Under the pieces are notes generated by a model. It made no database searches. It saw only the letters and a list, made by a program, of their open reading frames with translations, and was not told the origin of the DNA. Both the position numbers and the translations under genes were made by a program. From Siphonodentalium dalli (lineage: Eukaryota > Mollusca > Scaphopoda > Gadilida > Siphonodentaliidae), in the NCBI GenBank assembly GCA_032622095.1, contig CP136067.1, positions 57,267,899 through 57,331,898 on the forward strand: a stretch of DNA of 64,000 nt, given 5' to 3'. Positions within the stretch are counted from its first letter, which is position 1; every line of letters begins with the position of its first letter. Below, piece by piece: positions 56,746-63,661 of the stretch.

Positions 56746-58355
56746 CCACGTCAGTGAAATAACGAGTGTGCCCTCATCACGGATTGCGTGTGTGTCGTAT
56801 CAAGATATTAGATGAATAATATTCAAACCTAGCTCTTCTTGAGAAGGTACCCCGGACAGTGTTATTCATAGACCTGAACCACAGAGGGCCATGGGTGTAG
56901 ACCCAGCCTTCTCGGTCCACAACAGCTTGGGATATCGGTTGGATTGATGCTTTTTGGACCGAGTCCCGTCCCGTTACTCTTTTCTAACATGCTTTAAGCT
57001 CAGAATCGTGGGAGGGAGTTATCTTGATTGTGCGTTTTCGGATTACGTCACTGGACGCTAGGCTTGTATGGACATGCATAGAGGACAGCCTTCCCCAATC
57101 ATGATTATATCAAACATGATTATATCAAGAGATCCGCTGAATGTCAAAGCAACGATTTATCAGTAAACAAAGCCTTGCTTTCCAGAGAATTTCGATCTGT
57201 TCACGTGTAAATGTAGTACGTCGATTCAATGGCAGTCTGTTGCAGAATAGTAACGGGACGGGATCGGTCCAAAAACAACATAAACCCAACCGATTCCCCG
57301 AGTTGCTGTGGGCCGAGAAGACTTGGTCTGATGAATGTGGTGGAAGTTATCGCACGAGTTTGACGTGGCGTGATGTAACGAGACAATAAACGAGTGCAAT
57401 AAAGTTCACCTCCTTCACACAGCTTTGTGGTTCTGTATTTATTATACACCATCAGCCAATATTCTTTGGTATCAAATAATTGTTTACGTTGGTCTCCATG
57501 CTAGTTAGGCATTTAGTCAATACAATATGAGGTTGAATTTTTGTTGTAGTATATCGTTTGGTTTTTCGCGCGTGACGTCAGGCAAATTAATATTACCACA
57601 CAGACTGAAGTAACGTAATAAACCTAAATATAGCAATATGTGTGTAATAAGTCAGATTATAACGCGCAACAACAAAATTCCAATTATCTTTAGAGCTGAT
57701 AAATTTAGGTGGCAATAAACAATTTGTCAAATTTTTTTACACATGAAGCAGCTCGTAAACCGCCATTTCACACGCTTGTAAAAGATCAATCCTCGACGAA
57801 AGACCGATCCCCGATTTTCAACAAAATGAGCTTCAATAATTTAACCATCAATGTACGTCAACCGGTGTAGGAATCGTAAGACACTCCCGTGACTTTTCAA
57901 ACACAGAAGCTATAGGACGGGAATGTTACCAAATTAATTTGGACATTGTGCAATGACACATTGAGCGTTAGTGACTGGTGGGCCAGAAGAGGACTAACTC
58001 TAAGCATGCACTTTTTATACTTTTAAAATTACGAACAATCATCTTTTTTCAGACTCATGTCCATTTTCAAGAAGGTAAGAACAGCTCACGAGAACTGAAA
58101 TCTCTGAAGAGAGGGTGTTCTCTTGCTCACTCGATGTGCAACAAGCCATGTGAGAACCATGCTACTCAGTGCTGGCTTTGCTGCGACACAGACAAATGCA
58201 ACACGTTTCCGTTCCAGTTCCCATTATCGGAAAATTCAACGAGATTTCACGATAATACAGATAAATCGCCGAACAAAGGCAACACTCTCGCCAGTTCTTC
58301 ATTTGCCTCGATTTTTCTCCTGACGATGTGTTTTTGCTTCCGTTTCTTTCTTTGA
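33367..58355 (+). CDS. Ly6/uPAR-domain, probably GPI-anchored protein (3 exons)
   Basis: Exons 33367-33412, 50927-51069 and 58053-58355 join in frame (phases 1 and 0) to 163 codons plus TGA. Residues 1-17 are a signal peptide (METLVWIVPLILIVLAS). Residues ~18-115 form one LU domain: C-x2-C start, middle Cys, HTCQ, then KRGC, C and C, and the diagnostic CCDTDKCN end. Residues ~116-145 are a polar linker, followed by a hydrophobic tail (FASIFLLTMCFCFRFFL) typical of a GPI signal. NSS and NST are possible N-glycan sites. The ectodomain has about 13 Cys, more than the usual 10, so extra or unpaired Cys exist. Family members act at the cell surface as receptors, ion-channel modulators or junction proteins; which applies here cannot be told. 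Introns are 17.5 kb and 7.0 kb and full of mobile elements. Confidence 0.8.
33413..34290. other. Ly6 intron 1, proximal part; nothing recognised
   Basis: AT-rich intronic sequence without a repeat boundary I can define. Confidence 0.5.
34328..34571 (+). other. Open segment after a splice-like acceptor, in Ly6 intron 1
   Basis: 'gaaaatgttttcag' is followed by a frame open to 34571 that includes KGVSCWTFLASSNACGICLL, with two Cys near the start. It could be an alternative exon, but no donor fits well and the remainder lacks LU features. Weakly supported. Confidence 0.12.
35400..35830 (+). repeat. ~175-bp tandem repeat with 'tataactcaagagtcgg'
   Basis: 'cagtccgtacaaa', 'cattataactcaagagtcgg', 'ttgtcatattttgatg', 'gcatggtgacagaccagaa' occur near 35438-35520. 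They recur diverged at 35602-35685, with a third partial unit near 35770. This resembles internally repeated 3' regions of molluscan retroelements. The frames at 35411 and 35619 are the repeat. Confidence 0.7.
36000..36120 (+). repeat. Dispersed repeat R2, copy 2 with poly-C
   Basis: Partner of 21185-21300; ends in a 14-base C run at about 36092-36105. Confidence 0.5.
36744..36837 (+). repeat. TAAAGAGCGTT trio, locus 3 (42- and 41-base spacing)
   Basis: Copies at 36744, 36786 and 36827 (the last TAAAGAACGTT). The spacers resemble each other (ttgttagt / tgttagtt; tatggtag / atatggtag), so the unit is the whole 41-42 bases. Confidence 0.8.
36840..38690. other. Ly6 intron 1; no gene seen
   Basis: Unique-looking AT-rich sequence with a poly-G run at about 38341-38350. 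The frames at 37973-38375 lack features. Confidence 0.5.
38692..38743 (+). repeat. TAAAGAGCGTT pair, locus 4 (41-base spacing)
   Basis: TAAAGAGCGTC at 38692 and TAAAGAGCGTT at 38733, with an unrelated-looking spacer apart from 'catgctta'. Confidence 0.65.
38990..39660 (-). pseudogene. LINE 3' relic: RT C-terminal fragment
   Basis: Minus-strand translation, with frame changes, gives LYDTLQSWNKLPTIVTDAFN (about 39520-39440), and further on EIEDALHFFFECPLFGPQRT followed by KLYDRLDEYAF (about 39290-39190). SWN.LP and the E-D-x-x-H-F-x3-C block mark the C-terminal end of many invertebrate LINE RTs. The 3' UTR runs to ~38995, ending with TAAATATGTTTAAACC in minus sense. A (GAT)n run lies at 39105-39120. 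It is 5'-truncated and frameshifted. Confidence 0.7.
39685..39780 (+). mobile_element. Retroelement end of the 'cccgacttcgtccgg' family
   Basis: 'actagctgatgtgcccgact' 'tcgtccggc' starts here. The same opening starts the repeats at 46378, 54150, 55094 and 55746, but the 'gaccttgaattg' body is absent here. Confidence 0.5.
39866..40194 (+). repeat. 47-bp tandem array, 7 units
   Basis: Unit agttacgtgaaacgtcatcg + cagctcggccttatagaagg + ctgtcat, starting at 39866, 39913, 39960, 40007, 40054, 40101 and 40148. Unit 1 differs (gctagg) and the last diverges at its end. Units abut with no spacers. Each contains gcctta-tagaaggc, which can pair. The single ancestral unit appears at 61003-61050 next to the same flank. 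Confidence 0.93.
40195..40440 (+). repeat. Dispersed repeat R3, copy 1 (partner 61048-61235)
   Basis: 'gttagtttcacgccccattt', 'agtatgttttatcgaggttt' and 'agtccagtaaatgaggtctg' match 61048-61180 in order. Together with the 47-bp unit this defines one element of which the array is an internal expansion. Confidence 0.75.
40441..41184. other. Ly6 intron 1; no gene seen
   Basis: Nothing coding. The frames at 40390-40596 and 40891-41085 are unremarkable. Confidence 0.5.
41185..41492 (+). mobile_element. tRNA-derived SINE with (ATCA)n tail
   Basis: The head shows pol III promoter boxes: A box tggctcaatcgg at about 41197 and B box gggttcaaatcc about 50 bases on. A tRNA-unrelated central domain of ~170 bases follows. 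The tail gtgatatggcctttgttgct + gaaagcgacaataaacccc ends in (aatc)4. Full-length structure, ~308 bp. TSDs are not obvious. It would be transcribed by pol III and mobilised by a partner LINE. Confidence 0.85.
42243..42253 (-). repeat. Single inverted TAAAGAGCGTT
   Basis: AACGCTCTTTA on plus, exact reverse complement of the dispersed motif, no partner nearby. Confidence 0.55.
42357..42456. repeat. (CT)n microsatellite
   Basis: About 100 bases of CT with two CC interruptions; all Ser/Leu frames are artefacts. Confidence 0.97.
42460..43855. other. Ly6 intron 1; no gene seen
   Basis: Unique-looking sequence. The minus-strand frames at 43543-43842 show no domain. Confidence 0.5.
43860..43949 (+). 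repeat. 30-bp tandem repeat, 3 units
   Basis: Unit gaatataatagatgtcatgg + aactctcata, three copies with a single substitution (g to t) in the middle one. The frame 43791-44042 (CHGTLIEYN repeats) follows from it. Confidence 0.93.
43950..44962. other. Ly6 intron 1; no gene seen
   Basis: Nothing recognisable coding; frames at 44173-44597 are unremarkable. Confidence 0.5.
44963..46290. mobile_element. piggyBac-like non-autonomous element, 1320 bp, TTAA flanked
   Basis: TTAA lies at 44963-44966 and 46287-46290. The left end is CCCATTGAACGCCAGG and the right end, complemented, CTCATTGAGTGCCGGC, an inverted repeat of about 16 with few mismatches. Each end has a second internal copy of the subterminal motif (gagcgccaggtctcc left; cgccggcgctcag right). 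TTAA duplication is the hallmark of piggyBac transposases. The interior holds no transposase ORF; it has G, C and C homopolymers near 45342, 45601 and 46072. It would depend on a transposase elsewhere. Confidence 0.7.
46378..46905 (+). mobile_element. Retroelement fragment with ~130-bp internal repeats ('gaccttgaattgaccatttt')
   Basis: Starts actagctggtgggcccgagt, then about three to four units containing cgatttgaccttgaattgac + cattttgaaggtcaaggtca and gtcacgatttgacccgtcc. It ends 'aaacagacagaag...atatagtagaag'. The same module forms parts of 54150-54480 and 55094-55680. The class is unknown to me. The frames 46328-46555 are the repeat. Confidence 0.7.
46906..47229. other. Ly6 intron 1; short GA-rich tract
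   Basis: GA-rich tract at 46983-47017, otherwise nothing. Confidence 0.5.
47230..47520 (-). pseudogene. LINE 3' relic: RT C-terminal fragment
   Basis: Minus strand 47478-47269 encodes RRHLRESNKCTCGVIESADH followed by FLLVCSRYNQIRNECF. The C-x-CG-x3-E-S-x-x-H-F-x3-C-xx-Y-x3-R block closes many LINE RTs. Stops at LQTNCTIFKAK. Heavily 5'-truncated. A different family from the 39-kb relic judging by its sequence. Confidence 0.7.
47521..48141. other. Ly6 intron 1; no gene seen
   Basis: Nothing coding recognised. Confidence 0.5.
48142..48250 (-). mobile_element. LINE 3'-end fragment (matches 14895-15030)
   Basis: 'gtttaaacatatttatta', 'gggattggaggacaagtgc' and 'cctcctcgcccaattg'. In minus sense it ends with an AATAAATATG-type end like 38990-39020. 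Confidence 0.5.
48251..50494. other. Ly6 intron 1; no gene seen
   Basis: At 49188-49212 there is 'ctcgcatatataagagaatg', the subterminal motif of the TTAA element at 51178-51611, so a fragment of that family lies here. The frame 49480-49734 (84 codons) has no recognised domain. Confidence 0.45.
50495..50670 (+). repeat. 88-bp tandem duplication
   Basis: Begins gtgaatggtttatgaatggt at 50495 and again at 50583. The copies differ at only a few sites (gatggt/gatagt; gaacc/gaatc). It lies ~260 bases before Ly6 exon 2. Confidence 0.9.
50927..51069 (+). CDS. Ly6-like gene, exon 2 (N-terminal half of LU domain)
   Basis: Acceptor ttttattacag, donor CAG/GTACTG. With one base from exon 1 it gives 48 codons: ASNVDCLMCARCAWGYESET, then MDC...EQC...HTCQ. 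It contributes six Cys. If the intron is retained, the frame stays open to a TAG at 51160-51162, adding about 30 residues and no GPI tail. Confidence 0.75.
51178..51611. mobile_element. piggyBac-like MITE, 426 bp, TTAA flanked, with two palindromes
   Basis: TTAA at 51178-51181 and 51608-51611. Termini CCCTTTACCCAACAGAACGG (left) and its near-perfect complement (ccgttttgttgggtaaaggg) on the right. Inside, two ~65-base palindromes (aatgcattctcttatatatg ... catatataagagaatgcatt) at ~51211-51276 and ~51394-51459 are inverted copies of each other. It sits 108 bases after Ly6 exon 2. No ORF. Confidence 0.8.
51618..52058 (+). CDS. Hypothetical Cys-containing ORF in Ly6 intron 2
   Basis: 146 codons from ATG to TAG, starting 7 bases after the TTAA element. 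The C-terminal half (MRSFKCNNCEQRNGVGGTC ... NVCNEHIRAAVNRTLYYC) has a CxxC and other spaced Cys and ordinary composition; the N-terminal half is less convincing. No family is recognised. It may be an undescribed small protein, a host exon or an element ORF. Confidence 0.25.
   Translation: MVYNCLPTRDQTSYIWATLGTHNYFSLTRIIKGVDAPRQRLSESIFNRGVFGLNTHKIFTSNSTGSSFSLHFTHSQYTLMCDMRSFKCNNCEQRNGVGGTCMHFTNQYFVIFRYRGHAYPTNGNVCNEHIRAAVNRTLYYCLYKFD
52059..53190. other. Ly6 intron 2; no gene seen
   Basis: AT-rich with small hairpins (tagtatgtagtacgtagtaa near 52716; gagatgac/gtcatctc near 52762-52788). Confidence 0.5.
53320..53396 (+). pseudogene. Decayed duplicate of Ly6 exon 2
   Basis: From about 53330 the bases align with the last ~75 bases of exon 2 ('gatgca', 'gttcaga', 'gcaatgtgaa', 'gagacccc', 'gttggaatg', 'atcac', 'tgccag'). 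In that frame the exon's GAA CGA becomes GAA TGA, a stop. The donor CAG/GTACTG is changed to CAG/CTATAT. The 5' half is only faintly similar. It is therefore a dead copy, pointing to a past exon or gene duplication in this locus. Confidence 0.6.
53397..53832. other. Ly6 intron 2; no gene seen
   Basis: Nothing recognisable. Confidence 0.5.
53833..55054 (+). repeat. Left arm of a large inverted repeat (partner 55797-57026)
   Basis: Begins caagataactccctcccacg. It contains the 'gagtaacgggacgggactcg' unit, a (TA)n run, the 'gacttcgtccgggctttgac' module (54150-54480) and 54480-55054 ending acaaacaaacagatcttcca. The right arm reads it back with few differences, such as an 18-base stretch (ttaattagcaagtttcta) at ~54521-54538 that is missing on the right. 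The frames 54040-54453 are mirrored by 56384-56815. Confidence 0.9.
55055..55796 (+). mobile_element. Spacer of the inverted repeat: retroelement 'gaccttgaattg' module
   Basis: Starts a new copy 'agaaggtgacccgacttcgt' (55094) with three to four internal units, ending in acagacagacac and (TA)n (55690-55745), then restarts the module at 55746. It is related to 46378-46905. Confidence 0.75.
55797..57026 (-). repeat. Right arm of a large inverted repeat
   Basis: Reverse complement of 53833-55054, starting tggaagatctgtttgtttgt and ending gttatcttg. Differences are scattered single bases, microsatellite lengths and the 18-base gap. Confidence 0.9.
57238..57450 (+). mobile_element. Possible solo-LTR-like repeat; third copy of the 'taacgggacggg' unit
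   Basis: 'agtaacgggacgggatcggt' to 'gccgagaagacttgg' matches the outer parts of both palindrome arms (53879, 56980). It is followed by 'aataaacgagtgcaataaag' and ends near ttctgtatttattataca. A TGTTGC...TATACA frame with AATAAA is LTR-like, but no TSD is seen. Confidence 0.35.
57460..58052. other. Ly6 intron 2, 3' end
   Basis: Unique sequence. The acceptor at its end has a clean pyrimidine tract (catcttttttcag). Confidence 0.6.
58053..58355 (+). CDS. Ly6-like gene, exon 3 (C-terminal LU half and GPI tail)
   Basis: Acceptor catcttttttcag, then 100 codons and TGA. It reads THVHFQEGKNSSRELKSLKR then GCSLAHSMCNKPCENHATQC then WLCCDTDKCN. The KRGC and CCxxDxCN blocks are the LU-domain signature. 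The polar linker (SENSTRFHDNTDKSPNKGNT) precedes a hydrophobic end with no charged tail except one Arg, which fits GPI attachment around the NKGN/SSS region. Joining to exon 2 at phase 0 makes HTCQ-THVHF, the usual C-x-T stretch before the RGC. Confidence 0.85.
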   Translation, partial: THVHFQEGKNSSRELKSLKRGCSLAHSMCNKPCENHATQCWLCCDTDKCNTFPFQFPLSENSTRFHDNTDKSPNKGNTLASSSFASIFLLTMCFCFRFFL

Positions 58356-58599
58356 TTTCGATAACAGCTAGCATTTTGCGTTCATATAGTATATAATCGA
58401 TTTTCCATGGGGTGGAGCAAGATGTTACAGGATCATGAGTCATGACACATCCTGGAATCGGGAGAGTTAATTATTTTACCGGCTATATATAGGACATTCG
58501 TATATATTTCAAATACGAAACTTCGGTAATCCATGACGTAAATATGTGGATCGGAATGTATTGATAATTTAGCAAAGGAATATCTTTTTGCAGCCGAAT

Positions 58600-58605
58600 A
58601 ATAAA
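58600..58605 (+). terminator. Possible polyadenylation signal of the Ly6 gene
   Basis: AATAAA 245 bases after the stop codon, the nearest on this strand that I see. Confidence 0.35.
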
Positions 58606-59325
58606 AACAAACATATATTTGACAAAAGCAGTATTTTGATTCCGGTATTCTGGGAATTACGCTATGAGTCGTGTGTGATTTCCATGCACCTTTGTAACAG
58701 TTTGTTTAGTTTCACAAGGCCGCTATAGAGCTGGTTGTGTAAAATTAAATTCCGTGAATAAAATATGTTGTTGTATCTGGATGTCTGGAACCACGCATAA
58801 TCTCATCTTTATGCTAGTCATACGAATATTCCCCCAAAAGTGGTGTGCAATTTGCGCCATATGTATTTGCCAAGTGAAGCAAATATATACAATGCATTTG
58901 CAAAATGTATAAAACAACATCACGTGCACATGTTTATCGTTTCTGTGGCCTATCTGAGATTCTTTTTTCAGAGTGGAGGGAATGTGTAACAGAATATTTA
59001 CTGTTTCCAAAGGCGGAAGAAACACACGCAAATCCCTTATTCAGAAGGGGACGTTCTCAGGTGAAAACACACAGAACATTTGTACATGTATAAGGGCGCT
59101 CCTGTGGAGGTGGTTGAATCCCTCTCAATTATGTCGACAGTGTGTTTCGGTCTACGAGAATCACCACTGAATCATTTCAATAGTATTGGCTCATGAGATC
59201 GGAGAGATCTCGTATTCTAATTAGTAGAGGACGTTTCAAAGACGATATGGTATATCTTCTCGATTGAGCATTTCGGGACCAAATTAAAAATATATATATA
59301 ACGTCAAATGGACCTGACCTGCTCG
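58606..59325. other. No gene seen
   Basis: Downstream flank of the Ly6 gene; no recognisable frame. Confidence 0.5.
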
Positions 59326-59329
59326 TGAA

Positions 59330-59430
59330 ATAACTACCTTACTCGTATTTAAATTCGCGCAGTACTATTTATCGCGAACTTCATCGGTGCGCAAATTTAA
59401 AACTGAGCGAAAAATAGTACAACGTACTCC
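59330..59430. repeat. Dispersed repeat R4, copy 1 (partner 60015-60118)
   Basis: 'ttactcgtatttaaattcgcgc', here only in part, and 'aactgagcgaaaaatagtac' match 'gaattcgcgcat' and 'aactgagcaaaaaatagtac' in the second copy. Both contain internal inverted parts. Confidence 0.5.
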
Positions 59431-60014
59431 TGAGTTTATACCAAACAACAGGGAAACTCAGAGGTATGTACATGTATATATGGGTTACATACATTATGAA
59501 AGGTAGTGACTGAATAGAATTTTTTTAGATTCAGGCATATCTAATCTCAAAACCATTATTCATATGTAAATCACGGTAACATCTTCGATATTGCAATGCT
59601 TGTGAGAAATATACATATTCCATGACAAAGGGACACGAAACCGCATCTCCATATATCCACAACACCGGAGTGACACCGTGGTCATACAACCCGAGTCAAA
59701 CACATGTATGTCAACCCAACTATTTGAAAAACTATTTGAAATACACACAGCTAAATAATTATTTTCTCAGAGTCAACCACCTACGCGGTTGTGGTTTTAC
59801 TTCTTTAGAGATCATTTCAATAACCATGCATTTGAATATTATAATGATTGTTTGGAGCATATAACCCACCCATCTTCCAACAAAATGTTAATGCAGTTAC
59901 AATCAACGTGATATCAATGTTCGTCATGCTTGGTCTTTAATATAGACATGTACCTTCAGGAACCATTAAGAACTGAAACCGTCACCAGATACAAGTCTGT
60001 CACGAAATTATGTT
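59431..60014. other. No gene seen
   Basis: Short frames only. Confidence 0.5.
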
Positions 60015-60118
60015 TGTCAATTTTGAATTCGCGCATAACTGTGCACGAATTCAAAGTGCGCGTATTCAGAACTGAGCAAAAAATAGTACTACGCGAATTA
60101 TAAAACGAGTAAGGTATG
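60015..60118. repeat. Dispersed repeat R4, copy 2
   Basis: Partner of 59330-59430, same orientation. Confidence 0.5.
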
Positions 60119-61000
60119 CATATACTGCTATACATATTCTTCAGTTGTATCAGTGTGTGCAGTGATATTGTAAACAATACCACTGGTATGTGTCAGTAAC
60201 ATCAACACAATCCAATCACATCGGCAATTCCAGCGAGGGTAGAGTTATCATTCTTATTCTACTCGAGCTTTACAATGCAATTACGATTACGAGGGTTATC
60301 TTTCGTTTCAGCTGTTCTACGTAAATGATCAATTCCTACAAACAATTAATAAACGAACAAAAGATACTCACCATTCCACATAGCTGAGTAAATTTGTATT
60401 AAAACATATTTCGGACAATACCACCTGACTCCATGTGATTGGTCAACCCAACCAATCCAACCCGCCAACCCCACTCTGGGATAACCCTTTACCGTGTATG
60501 GCTCTAATTTTTCGATGCAGCGTGGATAGTGGGAGAGGGGCAAAAAAAATCTAGAGTTTGTTAAGTATACATGCACTACTCAGAAGCACACAACAGGACT
60601 ATGCCTAAATAACGCGACTCGTAATGTTCAGGCCTCAATTCAATCCTGGTAATTGCTCGTTTTTGTAGTATTCTGGCGATGAAACTTGATCGATATACGA
60701 TACTTATATTTATTACATGATCCGACCCGTATTCCATTCATTAAACCCATTCTATATAATAATGATATTCAACGGTCATTTTGTAACAGGAAATAGTGCC
60801 CAGTGTACCCAAATGTGTTATTGTGGCGCACACTTGACCTTTGACTTCCGGAATATACGGACGGGGAATGAAGAAGAATCGGTGTCTGTGATTGATATTG
60901 ATATAGTTTGAAAAAGTTCTTTAATTAAATTTACGCCATTAAATACGTCAACTAATCGTATTTATCTGCATGGGACTATTTCTTTACGCGGACAAGCAAC
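60119..61000. other. No gene seen
   Basis: Nothing recognisable. Confidence 0.5.
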
Positions 61001-61002
61001 GC

Positions 61003-61235
61003 GTAGTTACACGAAACGTCATCACAGGGCTTATATAAGCTGATGTTACTTTCACGTCCCATTTATTGATGTAAGTATGTTTTATGGAGGTTTTGGATCA
61101 ACTAATAGATATAATGTACAATTGGTCCCCAGTTTATAGCGAAATTTGCAAAACTCGTCCAGTAAATTTGGTCTGGACTCGTTTTTTTAATTTTGCTATA
61201 AACTGGGGACTAGTTGTATGTAAGATCCTCTATAT
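61003..61235 (+). repeat. Dispersed repeat R3, copy 2, with a single 47-bp unit and a foldback end
   Basis: 'agttacacgaaacgtcatca' is one diverged copy of the unit repeated seven times at 39866-40194. The flank continues as at 40195. 'gtccccagtttatagc' (61125) and its complement 'gctataaactggggac' (~61194) form a hairpin not seen in copy 1. Confidence 0.75.
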
Positions 61236-62179
61236 TATATGAATTATGTATATATGATTCAGACCTATATCACTATACGTCTGTGGTGGATAGTTTGATG
61301 TGTAGAATAAATAACACATTTAAGAACTATTAACTGTTCTATTCACCAGTAAATTCAATTTACAATAGATGATTTTGTAAGTGTGGATTTCGTACTACAT
61401 GTGGAATAGGAGTGTCCCGATAATTAGTCACTTTTCAAGGTCCATCTTCTTCTTGAAGTTCCGCACTGCCAACAATGTTGCTGTTTTCAGAACTGCAAAG
61501 AACACAAGGTCTGATTAACATCAATCACCATGCAGAATGTGTAGAAACTGTAGATGTATATACTCATAATCTTCAGTCACAGATCAAACCAAGTAATTTG
61601 GTCACGTTCATGTGAGCCAAAATGGCTCGATAAATACATGGAACACCTATATCAGAACTCAATATGTCTATGCAGAACTTGCTGAAGTAATATATTTATG
61701 ATTATTAACTATACGTGTACAAAACTAAATTAAATCCTGTGATAAAGTGACCATCAAATCGTTTTAGGATGGAGGGAGGAGAGAGAGAGATAGAGAGAGA
61801 AAAAGATGCCCCATCTAATTGACACAAAGCAAAAACAGTATCATTTGTACGTTTTCTATTCCAGTTCCAGAACAGAAGGAGATCTTAACCATGCATGAGC
61901 CCATTGATATCGGTTTTATTAGACTGGTGTCAACTTTCAAGTGAAAGATTTAACACGTTTGATGTTTTGTCAGACTAGTCCAATGAACATTTATTATAAA
62001 GAGCGTTCATGCGTTCGTAGCTCCAAACAGTAAATATATAAAGCGTTCTGAAATATTAGGATTTGTAAAAGTTTTATAGACGTAATACTCGATGAATTTT
62101 TTGTTGAATTTCGCGATGCCTAGATACATGTATGTGAAACATCTACGAATGATTGCGAGTATATATTTTTTTCGAGTTG
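61236..62179. other. No gene seen
   Basis: Contains a short GA-rich tract near 61776-61800 and the motif pair at 61997. Confidence 0.5.
61997..62047 (+). repeat. TAAAGAGCGTT pair, locus 5 (42-base spacing)
   Basis: Exact copy at 61997 and a shortened TAAAGCGTT at 62039. Confidence 0.6.
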
Positions 62180-62187
62180 GGTGCTGA

Positions 62188-62377
62188 CCACAGGGGCCTG
62201 TAACGATCTCCACTGCCCGCCCCCTTTGTGCTGCCCATATACGCCGCCTCTATACACGCGCCTGCTTCACGTCCTTATTATACTACCATTAACGTGAATC
62301 AGGCGCGTATATAGAAGCGGCGTATATGGGCAGTGCAAACGGGGGGCGGGCAGCGGAGCGCGTTACAGGCCCCTGTG
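62188..62377. mobile_element. Foldback MITE with CACAGGGGCCTGTAACG termini
   Basis: The left terminus CACAGGGGCCTGTAACG is complemented at the right by CGTTACAGGCCCCTGTG. Pairing continues through ctgcccgcccc / ggggcgggcag and gcccatatacgccgc / gcggcgtatatgggc. The 8-base GTGCTGAC lies directly left (62180-62187) and, after CAC, on the right (62381-62388). CAGGG-type ends with 8-base duplications fit hAT elements. GC-rich compared with its flanks. Confidence 0.8.
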
Positions 62378-62389
62378 CACGTGCTGACT

Positions 62390-63390
62390 GTGGGATTGCA
62401 GTGTGGTACGAAAGACATTGAGTCCCAAGTATTTTGCTTATTATTTTTGTTTTTTTATTATTAGTATCAAATCATATATGGGACACCTTTAAATCCACAA
62501 CGGACCGGACATCTCAATTGCATGGACGCCTCACATGTGACGGTCGACTGGGATGAATTGGATTTTCGTGGGGTAATACTATGGCAACTAACCAGTACAC
62601 GAGTGTCACCAAGCACGGACCGTGTAATGACATGTCCCGTTTGATCTTTGATTGACTCGGGTACATATAGTGCACCTCTGATCTTCGATCAATCCTCCAT
62701 TTAAAGAAATATTATCAATTTGCTCTCGGCTTAACAATCAATTCACCTCGAGACATTGGAGTACCACTTTCATTTCGCGAGCTGAGCGAATTCCGGCCAC
62801 ATTGTGTTGGCAAACAGTCTATTGTACGGGTAGAAATAACCAGCATAGAAAGAATGCGAGTCATACAGGATGTTTGGGGCGCAACAGATGTTCGCTTCGT
62901 TCAGCGATCCCACGAGAGAAGAATTTTTCGAGTTTCCCACGATCGTGAAGATTTTTACCTGTGTATTCGCGCACTTTGTCCTCGCACCTGTGTGGGACTG
63001 TTAATCGCGTGTGTACACTGCGCAGGAATACTCAATTTGAATCACTGTAATTGCCAGGATTATTGATATGTGACGGTCGATGAGACATATCTGATAGTTT
63101 ATGTTACCTGTCAAGACCGGTACGAGATTGTATGTGAACAAACCTATATATAGCAATGATATTCGGGTGTCCACCACCCACACGTGCAACGCCATCCGAA
63201 TTGACATAATTCCATTCAATTAGTTTATTGTCTGAACACACATATAGTATCATATATACAACTTAGAATCGCACAGTCGATTTTATATGAAAAACTACAA
63301 TAGCTATTATCTATATACACAAGACTAACATATGTATGTTATTTATATTCCAACATAATATAATTTAACCAATGAGTCCGTTCCTGAAAG
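62390..63390. other. No gene supported
   Basis: A 70-codon frame at 62854-63066 ends in a Cys-rich stretch (CVHCAGILNLNHCNCQDY) but has no splice or family support. Confidence 0.4.
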
Positions 63391-63393
63391 TCA

Positions 63394-63661
63394 CCTTAAA
63401 GGGGGACTGTACACTAAATTCGGCCATTATGGGACAGTCTCCTTTTTTACCAAATAGAATATATGCAACAAATGAAAGAATTTGAGCCATGGGTTAGTGC
63501 AAAATACACTTTTGTGCTCTATGAACGATGCAAACAACATGGTAATTATAATGAAAATGGGTTTATGACTCTCAAATTCATTATTTTGTGCATATATTGA
63601 GTTAGAATAAAGGAGATGGTCACATAAATGACAGGATTTAGTGTAAAGTGCCCCTTTAAGG
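63394..63661. mobile_element. MITE with CCTTAAAGGGG termini, ~268 bp
   Basis: Left CCTTAAAGGGGGACTGTACA then CTAAAT; the right end complemented reads CCTTAAAGGGGCACTTTACA then CTAAAT, about 24 of 26 identical. No ORF of its own; the frame on the minus strand 63669-63427 spans it. TSD not clear. Confidence 0.8.

Noticed and set aside
62854-63066. 70-residue ORF with a Cys-rich end
   Set aside because: No splice context, no recognised motif spacing.
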